Shown here: in pieces, positions 1-5,600 of the stretch
Numbering within the stretch: position 1 is the first letter of the stretch
Layout of the letters: each line of letters opens with the position of its first letter
Source of the DNA: Anaerolineae bacterium CG2_30_64_16
GTDB lineage: Bacteria; Chloroflexota; Anaerolineae; CG2-30-64-16
Direction: 5' to 3'
NCBI GenBank assembly: GCA_001871755.1
Contig: MNXL01000144.1
Location: forward strand, 1 to 6,173
DNA: 6,173 bases
The notes under the pieces: model-generated
Told to the model about the DNA's origin: nothing
Database searches by the model: none
The model's input: only the letters and a program-made list of their open reading frames with translations
Position numbers and translations under genes: made by a program

Positions 1-99
1 CGCGCGCGGCGCCTGTCCCTTCGTGCCTCAGGGCAAGCTCTGAGCCGCGTCCTGAGTCTATCGAAGGGCCTCGTCGAAGGGCCACGGCGGATGAAAACG
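1..99. repeat. Direct repeat, copy 1 (partner at 197-279)
   Basis: The first 46 bases are identical to 197-242, and the last part (GGGCCACGGCGGATGAAAAC region, ending at 99) is identical to the end of the second copy. The middle differs: this copy has an extra CGTCCTGAGTCTATCGAAGG-type stretch and is 16 bp longer. Inside are degenerate TGAGCC..GTCGAA cores similar to those in the repeats at 1283-1344 and 2502-2566. It may be cut by the window edge. No coding capacity is supported. It looks like a dispersed intergenic repeat of the kind common in environmental Chloroflexota-like genomes; that family link is from memory. Confidence 0.75.
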
Positions 100-159
100 T
101 TCGTAGTGACGACTTTAGTCGTCCTGTGGCAGACGAACGACTGAAGTCGTTACTACGAA
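100..159. repeat. Long imperfect hairpin with self-palindromic arms
   Basis: Arms 100-122 and 137-159 are 23 bases each and pair at 21 positions; the other two positions form G-U wobbles in the plus-strand RNA. The loop is 14 bases (123-136). Each arm is itself a short palindrome (ACGACT-TT-AGTCGT and ACGACT-GA-AGTCGT), so several alternative folds are possible. Read on the minus strand, the structure is followed at once by CGTTTTC, which gives a weak terminator look. It abuts the end of the direct repeat at 1-99 exactly. It is more likely a dispersed palindromic repeat than a gene-specific terminator. Confidence 0.7.
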
Positions 160-196
160 CCCGCCCGGCGGCGATTTTCAGGACAGTTGCTCATGC

Positions 197-279
197 CGCG
201 CGCGGCGCCTGTCCCTTCGTGCCTCAGGGCAAGCTCTGAGCCACGTCGAAGGATCGAAGGGCCACGGCGGATGAAAACG
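197..279. repeat. Direct repeat, copy 2 (partner at 1-99)
   Basis: This is the 83-bp second copy of the repeat at 1-99, in the same orientation. It shares an identical 46-base left part and an identical right end (CGAAGGGCCACGGCGG then ATGAAAACG). Like copy 1, it stops exactly where a hairpin begins, here at 280. The spacer between the two copies holds the hairpin at 100-159 and about 37 further bases with no recognised content. Confidence 0.75.
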
Positions 280-327
280 GTAGCCCGGTCGTAGACCCTT
301 CGCGAGCCTCAGGACGAAGCCGGCTAC
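280..327 (-). terminator. Hairpin over the stop of the transglutaminase-like gene, possible terminator
   Basis: The outer stem pairs GTAGCC (280-285) with GGCTAC (322-327), then GG 287-288 with CC 320-321, leaving one bulged C. An inner stem pairs CTTCG (298-302) with CGAAG (315-319). The stop codon (TAG, 326-324) of the minus-strand gene lies inside the outer stem. On the minus strand the stem is followed by CG and four T (277-274). The short T tract and the internal loop make it a weak intrinsic terminator. It could instead be one more dispersed palindrome. Confidence 0.4.
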
Positions 328-1043
328 AGCAAGGAATTCGTTGTTTTCCCCATTCGCTGTGTATTTTCAAGGCAGCTCGCAGCGCCCGGCCTGTACAGGC
401 CCGCTGAGTCGGCGCCCACCAGGCCGGCATCATAGGAACGCGCGTCTACGGGCGCCAGACGGGCGATCATCTCCGCGGTGAGCAGCGGGATCGGTTGCAG
501 GGTTTTCAGATGTTTCTCGACCGCGTCGGCCCCGACATCGCTGGACATCCAATCGTATTTGTCCAGGGCGGTCAAGCGGACCGGCCGCGTGTAGCCGCGT
601 AAGGTCTTCTCCCCACGCACGTTGAAGTAGGCCTCGAAGTAAGAGAGCGCCAACTCCCGCAAAGTGCGGTGGATCGGCTCGCGGTAGCGCAGCCCGACAA
701 AATTGGATTTGGCCACCGCGCCATAGCAGCCGTCGATCTTGAAGATGGCCAGGACGTGGTCGTCGTCGCGACCGGGCTCGGGCAACAGATCGACGATCAG
801 CGGTGGGAAGCCCAACCGGCGGAGCGCGGCCGCGGCGAACAGCCCGCCATCCAGGCAATGCGCCAGCCTGTCGCGGAGGACATTGCGCACGCAGCGGTTG
901 CGCTCTTCCGGGCTGTAGGGAATCTGATCCAGAAAAGCCTGAATCTCGGTTGGGTGGCTCAGGCTGCGAAAGAGCGCCCGGACCTCTGCGGACAGCCCGG
1001 CCTCGAACGCTTCGAGCGGCCTGTCTGGGATGCCTTCATTCAT
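324..1043 (-). CDS. Transglutaminase-like superfamily protein, function unknown
   Basis: This gene encodes a 239-residue protein with no signal peptide or membrane segment, so it is probably cytosolic. The core resembles the transglutaminase-like / papain-like fold. Cys63 sits in an A-H-C-L-D-G-G motif at the start of a helix (F-A-A-A-A-L-R-R-L-G), typical of a nucleophile. About 33 residues later comes D-D-D-H-V-L with His96, and K-S-N with Asn114 is the likely third catalytic residue. Residues 146-152 (K-T-L-R-G-Y-T) and K-Y-D-W-M look like conserved structural motifs. Known members of the superfamily are cysteine proteases, amidases or cross-linking enzymes; the substrate here cannot be told. 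The reading frame extends upstream to a TTG at 1118, but those 25 residues are encoded by the mobile-repeat sequence at 1066-1167, so I chose the ATG at 1043, which has only a weak GAGA ribosome site. The last 30 or so residues look low in conservation, and the stop lies in a hairpin. Confidence 0.75.
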   Translation of the reverse strand: MNEGIPDRPLEAFEAGLSAEVRALFRSLSHPTEIQAFLDQIPYSPEERNRCVRNVLRDRLAHCLDGGLFAAAALRRLGFPPLIVDLLPEPGRDDDHVLAIFKIDGCYGAVAKSNFVGLRYREPIHRTLRELALSYFEAYFNVRGEKTLRGYTRPVRLTALDKYDWMSSDVGADAVEKHLKTLQPIPLLTAEMIARLAPVDARSYDAGLVGADSAGLYRPGAASCLENTQRMGKTTNSLL

Positions 1044-1065
1044 TGCGGATTCTCGTATCTGGTAT

Positions 1066-1167
1066 CCTAACCCGGACAAGGCCGCTGCGCTTACAAGCCG
1101 GAACCAAGAAGGCGCCAACCTTGCTCATCGAATTTTTGCACAAAAAGCAAGGATCTCGTGGGTTAGG
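1066..1167 (+). mobile_element. MITE-like palindromic element, copy L (102 bp)
   Basis: The ends are perfect 8-bp inverted repeats, CCTAACCC (1066-1073) and GGGTTAGG (1160-1167). An internal 7-bp stem pairs CCTTGCT (1119-1125) with AGCAAGG (1146-1152). A second copy in opposite orientation lies at 2362-2446. The 85 alignable bases differ at 8 positions (about 91% identity), and this copy has 17 extra bases. The shared sequence may run a few bases further on each side (TAT before, CCCT after). No transposase is encoded, so any movement would have to be driven in trans. It ends 22 bp before the start codon of the transglutaminase-like gene and may supply its leader or promoter. Confidence 0.7.
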
Positions 1168-1200
1168 CCCTCTCAATTTCTCGGGGTATGCTGTGGCGCT

Positions 1201-1275
1201 GTGGCTGTGGCCGGTCTGTGCCCGTGCCCGTCTGTGGCACGGTTACAAACCGGCCACAGACGGGCACGCAGCCAC
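1201..1275. terminator. Strong hairpin downstream of the desulfhydrase gene
   Basis: A perfect 16-bp stem joins 1223-1238 (CGTGCCCGTCTGTGGC) to 1253-1268. After one bulged base it continues with five more pairs, CGGTT (1240-1244) with AACCG (1248-1252), closed by a 3-base loop. An outer 7-bp stem pairs GTGGCTG (1201-1207) with CAGCCAC (1269-1275). It lies about 80 bp past the stop of the desulfhydrase gene. No T tract follows on either strand, so it is not a canonical intrinsic terminator. It may still stop or stabilise transcripts, or may be a dispersed repeat. Confidence 0.45.
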
Positions 1276-1282
1276 CGTGGCT

Positions 1283-1344
1283 CGGTCACAGACCTCATCG
1301 TGAGCGGCTCTCGAGCCTGTCGAACGGCGGCCACAGCACGGGAC
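1283..1344. repeat. GAGCCTGTCGAACGG-core repeat, copy A
   Basis: This matches 2502-2566 in the same orientation. The core CATCGTGAGCGGCTCT is identical in both, followed by two extra bases in the other copy and then an identical GAGCCTGTCGAACGGCGGCC. The flanks (CGGTCA.. before, ..GGAC after) also match partly. It lies just downstream of the desulfhydrase stop codon, as copy B lies downstream of the nucleotidase stop. The TGAGCC..GTCGAA core also appears in degenerate form in the repeats at 1-99 and 197-279. Confidence 0.7.
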
Positions 1345-1357
1345 TCGAAAGACGCGC

Positions 1358-2335
1358 CTACAATTCGTCGGCGTATGCGAACAGGGCGGGAGTGCCGCCC
1401 GTGTGCCAGAAGAGGACGTTTTGGCCTGGGCCGAATGTGCCATGCCGGATCAGGTCCAGCAGCCCGCCGAACGCGCGGCCGGTGTAGACCGGGTCCAGCA
1501 ACAGCGCTTCCGTACGAGCTGCCAGGGTGATGGCTTCGCGCTCCAGATCACCCATCACGCCGTAGCCGCCGCCCAGGTAGTCGGCGTTGACCTGGATCTC
1601 CGCTGCTGCGAAGCTGTGCGGCCGCTGCAAGCGGGTCGCGGTGGCCGTGGCCAGCGCAGCGACGCGGGCCTGGAGATCGGCCGCCGGCGCGTCCACGCTG
1701 ATGCCCAGGATCGGCACGTCCCAGCCCAAGGCCCACGCTCCGGCCACCAGGCCGGCCTGCGTGCCGCTTGAGCTTGAGGCGAAGACGATCGCGTCCAGCT
1801 TCACGCCCATGGCCTGCACCTGGGCGCGCAACTCTTCGACGGCCAGCGCATAGCCGGTGGCGCCCACGGGGTCCGATCCGCCGTATGTGATCGGGTAAGG
1901 GTGGGCGCCGGCCGCCCGCAGTTCGTCCGTGAGCATGGCCAGCCGTGGCAATCGGTTATCAAGCGTCGTCCAGTGCAGCACCGCGCCCAGCAGTTGGTCC
2001 AGCAGCAGGTTGCCGGTGATCCGGGCTGGCCGCTCGCCGCTCAGAACCAGGTGGCAGGCCAGCCCGGCCTGCGCGGCGGCCGCGGCCGTCTGGCGGCAAT
2101 GATTGGATTGAACTGCGCCGGTGGTCAGGACCGTATCAGCGCCCTGCGCCAGCGCGTCCGCGATCAGGAACTCCAGCTTGCGGGTCTTGTTGCCGCCGCC
2201 AGCCAGGCCAGTCTGGTCATCGCGTTTGATCCAGATGCGCGGCCCACTCAGTTGACGGCTCAGGCGCTGCAACGGATGCACCGGTGTGGGCAGGAAGGTC
2301 AACGGGTAACGCGGCAGATGCGCGGTGAGAGACAT
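1358..2335 (-). CDS. dcyD: D-cysteine desulfhydrase (PLP-dependent, ACC deaminase family)
   Basis: This 325-residue cytosolic enzyme is predicted to convert D-cysteine to pyruvate, ammonia and hydrogen sulfide using pyridoxal phosphate. The motif G-G-G-N-K-T-R-K-L-E-F holds the PLP lysine, Lys50. Q-S-N-H (76-79) gives Ser77, the counterpart of the ACC deaminase nucleophile. S-G-T (190-192) is in the phosphate-binding loop, and D-P-V-Y places Tyr284 at the catalytic tyrosine. Two positions separate desulfhydrases from ACC deaminase, which has Glu295 and a Leu near 322. Here they are Thr285 (Y-T-G) and Thr312 (H-T-G-G), as in E. coli DcyD, so ACC deaminase is unlikely. L-cysteate sulfo-lyase or another D-amino acid lyase in the family remains possible. 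The length matches E. coli DcyD (about 328). The start at 2335 is set by the AGGAG site at 2346-2342. The gene stands alone, bracketed by inverted MITE-like repeats. Confidence 0.87.
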   Translation of the reverse strand: MSLTAHLPRYPLTFLPTPVHPLQRLSRQLSGPRIWIKRDDQTGLAGGGNKTRKLEFLIADALAQGADTVLTTGAVQSNHCRQTAAAAAQAGLACHLVLSGERPARITGNLLLDQLLGAVLHWTTLDNRLPRLAMLTDELRAAGAHPYPITYGGSDPVGATGYALAVEELRAQVQAMGVKLDAIVFASSSSGTQAGLVAGAWALGWDVPILGISVDAPAADLQARVAALATATATRLQRPHSFAAAEIQVNADYLGGGYGVMGDLEREAITLAARTEALLLDPVYTGRAFGGLLDLIRHGTFGPGQNVLFWHTGGTPALFAYADEL

Positions 2336-2341
2336 ACATGG

Positions 2342-2346
2342 CTCCT
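2342..2346 (-). promoter_or_regulatory. Ribosome binding site of the desulfhydrase gene
   Basis: On the minus strand CAGGAG precedes the ATG at 2335 with a 6-base gap. A second ATG at 2339 is out of frame and only two bases from the site, so this sequence decides for the start at 2335. It lies between the start codon and the repeat element that ends at 2362. Confidence 0.7.
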
Positions 2347-2361
2347 GACGAAACGCTAGGG

Positions 2362-2446
2362 CCTAACCCACGAAATCCTTGCTTTTTGTGCAAGAATTCT
2401 GTGAGCAAGGTTGTCGCCTTCTTAGTTCCGGCTTGTTCAGGTTAGG
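2362..2446 (-). mobile_element. MITE-like palindromic element, copy R (85 bp, inverted)
   Basis: This is the reverse-oriented partner of 1066-1167. Its ends are CCTAACCC (2362-2369) and AGGTTAGG (2439-2446), so 7 of 8 terminal positions pair. The internal stem CCTTGCT (2377-2383) / AGCAAGG (2404-2410) is kept intact while its loop varies between copies. It lacks the 17 bases present in the left copy. It ends 26 bp upstream of the desulfhydrase start codon, so the transcript of that gene probably begins in or beyond it. I could not find a convincing -35/-10 pair inside it. Confidence 0.7.
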
Positions 2447-2501
2447 ATAGTCGATCATGACGAACCAGCCCGCCGCTTCGTGTTCGGCCCCGGAGCGGGC
2501 A

Positions 2502-2566
2502 CGGTCAAGAGACTGCATCGTGAGCGGCTCTGCTGAGCCTGTCGAACGGCGGCCCAAGCGAAGGAC
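2502..2566. repeat. GAGCCTGTCGAACGG-core repeat, copy B
   Basis: This is the direct-orientation partner of 1283-1344. It has the identical CATCGTGAGCGGCTCT block, then GCT in place of a single C, then the identical GAGCCTGTCGAACGGCGGCC block; further partial similarity runs to GGAC at 2563-2566. It lies 85-150 bp past the nucleotidase stop codon. The bases between it and the element ending at 2446 show nothing I recognise. Confidence 0.7.
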
Positions 2567-2585
2567 ATTTCGTGCTCCCGGCGGA

Positions 2586-2626
2586 TCCTTGCTCCCGCCC
2601 GTTCCATGATCGGGCGGGAGCAAGGA
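2586..2626 (-). terminator. Perfect GC-rich hairpin after the nucleotidase gene, likely terminator
   Basis: A perfect 16-bp stem pairs 2586-2601 (TCCTTGCTCCCGCCCG) with 2611-2626, closed by a 9-base loop (2602-2610). It starts 25 bp beyond the nucleotidase stop codon (TGA, 2654-2652), the expected place for a terminator. No T tract follows on the minus strand (ATCCGCC), so it would be a non-canonical, stem-only terminator or a 3'-end stabiliser. Its strength and position make a role in ending this transcript likely. Confidence 0.55.
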
Positions 2627-2651
2627 GGTTCTTGTGATCAGTCTCGGCGGG

Positions 2652-5600
2652 TCACTTCGCGACCCACGGCAGCCAGTAGGACTGCGCAGGCGTGAACGCC
2701 AGGCGGCCCTCGATGGCGGGCGAGATCGGCCCGACCTGTGCCTTGATGTAGTCGATCACCGCGTCACGCACGTAGAGCTGCGTGTCGTTGACGATCTGAT
2801 TCAGCGGCCAGAGGCTCACGCCGCTGTCGTTGAAGTTGCACGATCCGGCCGCCAGGTAGTTGACCGTGGAGACGTCATAGTACGTGGTGGTGTCGCTGAA
2901 GTCCACGGTCTGGCCGTCGAAAGTGAGCGACAGCACGTTGTTACCGTTCGGCAGGTTCGGCGCGGTGTCCAGATAGGTGATCTGGCCGCCCGCGTTGATG
3001 TCCAGCATACAGGTGGTGTAGTACGAGTAGCCGCCGTGGCCGGGCACGTACTTGTAGTAGTAGTAGTTCCGGTACGCCCGCTCCAGGATCGCTTTGAGCT
3101 GCGGCCCGTTGATCCGCATCATCACCAGCGAGTTCTCGTATGGCATCAGTGAGAACATGTCGGTGACGATCAGCGTGGCAGGGCTTTCCGGCGTGGCACT
3201 CGACGCCACCTTGCGGTTGCTCATGGCGCCCGACAGATGGAAGTCCGGCACGACCCCGTTTTGCGTCAGCTCGAACACAGAGGCGTCGGCTTGCAGGTTC
3301 GCGCCGTTCGTCTCCTCGGTGTAGGCGGTCAGCGCGTCGATCGGCGCCGTGGTCTGCCCGATGACGGTGTCGTTGTACGTGTTCAGGGTCGCCACGTAGG
3401 GATCGACGATCGCCTTGATCGTCGGGTCTTCCGGGGTGTCCATCGTCACCTGGATGTAGCGGCCGGCGCGGGCGACCACTTCCCACCCGCCGGTGGCCTT
3501 CGGCAGCAGGCCGAGTACGACCTCGCCCAGGGTGTTGTTGTAGCGGTAAGCGTGGTTGATGATCACCGGGTCATTGTCGGGGTTGCCGATGATGGCCGGC
3601 AGGTACAGATAGTCACCGGAGTAGGCGGTCTGCTTGCTCGGATCGGTGTGGCTGTGCCCGCCGATGATCGCGTCGATGCCCGTGGTCTGCGCGGCCAGGT
3701 AGGTGTCGACATTGGTGTCCACTTCCACGCTGCTCGGGTTGGCCGTGAAGCCGAGGTGCGTCAGGGCGATCACCGCGTCGTTACTGCGCTTGAGAACACC
3801 GGCCCACTGCTGCGCGGTGTCGATGGGATCCGGGAAGGTCAGCCCAGGGATGTTGCTGGGCAGCTCGTAGTTCGGCACCCGGTGGTTGCCGATCCCCAGG
3901 ACCGCCACCCGAATGTCGCCTTTCACCCCGTCCGGCACCACCAGCGTGGTGAAAGGCTGCACCGGCACCTCAGCGATGCCGTAGCGGCCGTCATCCTGCA
4001 GGTTGGCCTGCAGCACCGGCGCGTTGGACTGCTTCAGCACGCTCTTGAAGACCTCGTTGCCGAAGTTGAACTCGTGGTTGCCCACCGTCCAGGCATCGTA
4101 GTTCATGGCGTTCATGGCGGCCATCATCGGGTGGGTTTGCAAGGCGGGTGGCAGCGGCGTGCCGTCCGCACCAAAGCCGGTGGGCGCGGTCTTGTAGTAG
4201 TACATCATGGCGTCGCCCTGGATCTGGTCGCCGGCGTTGAGCAGCAGCGTGCGGGTCGGGTTGTGCGCCCGCTCCTGGTTGATCAGGGTCGCCAACTGCG
4301 TGTAGCCCACATACCGGCCCTTGGCCAGGTTGCCGTGGGAGTCGTTGTGGTGCAGGATCGACACAGCCACCACCGGGCCGTCGCTGTCGGTGCCGACGCG
4401 GGCGATCCGGCCGTCCAGTGTGCCGTTGTACGGGCTAGTGATGGGGTAGGTCTGGCTGACCCAGCGCTCGACACCATCCAGCATGTCGCCCCAGTAGGAG
4501 GCGTTCGTCACGTACTTGAACGGCGTGAAGCCGTCCTGTCCGGCCGGCGCCAGGAACTCGTTGGTGGCGATGCGGTAGGTATGGTCGAACTGAAGCGGCT
4601 CCCAGGCGCCGGTCGTCTGGTTCCTGACCGTGATGTCGAACGCGCCCCACGCCCACGGCTGTGGCCCAGGCAGCGCATCGCTGTAGCGGTAGAACTGGTA
4701 GCGCACGCCACCCACCTGGAGCGCGCCCTTGAACAGCGTGGCGCTCTGGTTCAGCAGCTCCTGAATCTGCGCGCCGGTCATGTCGCCGACCAGGGTGGCG
4801 TTGCCGAACGGCAGCACGCCGTAGAGCAAGCCGTGGGTCAACGTCTGGGGCACGCTGGCGGCCAAGATGTCGGCGCGCAAGCCGCCGGAGTTGTTGAACA
4901 CCATGTCCACGTCGTTGTCCGGCGTATCATCGGTGTTCAGGTCGTTGTAAATCGCGTCATTGACGAACGCGCCCATGGTCGAGTCGCCGTTGTAGTTGCG
5001 GACGAGGTCTACCGCCGTGTAGCCGACGACCCGGTTGATCTCGGTCTGGTACCAGGTGTTGTTGGACCAGGTGGCGATCTGCGCTTTGATGGCGGGATCC
5101 TCGGGGCCATTCTTGTCGACCACCAGCCGCTGCCAGGCAACTGTCACGGCGCCTGTGGCCTTGTCCACTGTCAGATCGGCGCGGCCGACCTTGCGGCCGG
5201 CGTAGTGCGCCTGGACCACAGGGGTATTGCCCACCATGGTCGCCGCGCTCAGGTCGGTGTGACTGTGGCCGCCGATGATCAGGTTGGCCGGCTTGCCGGC
5301 ATCATTGAGCTTCTTGGCGAGTGTCTGGTCACCGTAGACGCTGAACCCATAGCCGTAACCGCCGTCAGTGTAGCCGAGGTGGCTCAGCACGACGATGGCG
5401 TCGGCGCCCGCGGCTTTCACGGCATCATAGTAGTGGATGATGGAGTTGGCCGGGTCCTTGAAGCACAGGCCTTCCGTGGCCGAGGCGATGGTGATGTACG
5501 GAGTCTCCTGGGTGGTCACTCCGATGATGCCCAGAGTGACCTGATTGCCCGCTGCACCTACCTGCTGAGTGATCCACGGCTGGGCGAAGTCAGGCGGCGT

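Noticed and set aside
1..279. CRISPR-like direct repeats at 1-99 and 197-279
   Set aside because: There are only two copies of unequal length, far too long and with no regular spacers; no cas gene is present.
1044..1118. Extended 264-residue form of the transglutaminase-like protein starting at TTG 1118
   Set aside because: The extra 25 residues are encoded within the repeat element at 1066-1167 and have no ribosome site; the ATG at 1043 begins the protein-like sequence.
803..1530. Two overlapping plus-strand open frames of 166 codons (803-1303 and 1030-1530)
   Set aside because: They run across gene ends, the repeat element and a hairpin, and give Arg/Ala/Gly-rich low-information translations with no recognisable motif.
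1066..2446. CCTAACCC/GGGTTAGG resembling telomere repeats
   Set aside because: The motif occurs singly at the ends of two short elements and is not in tandem, so it is just the terminal inverted repeat.
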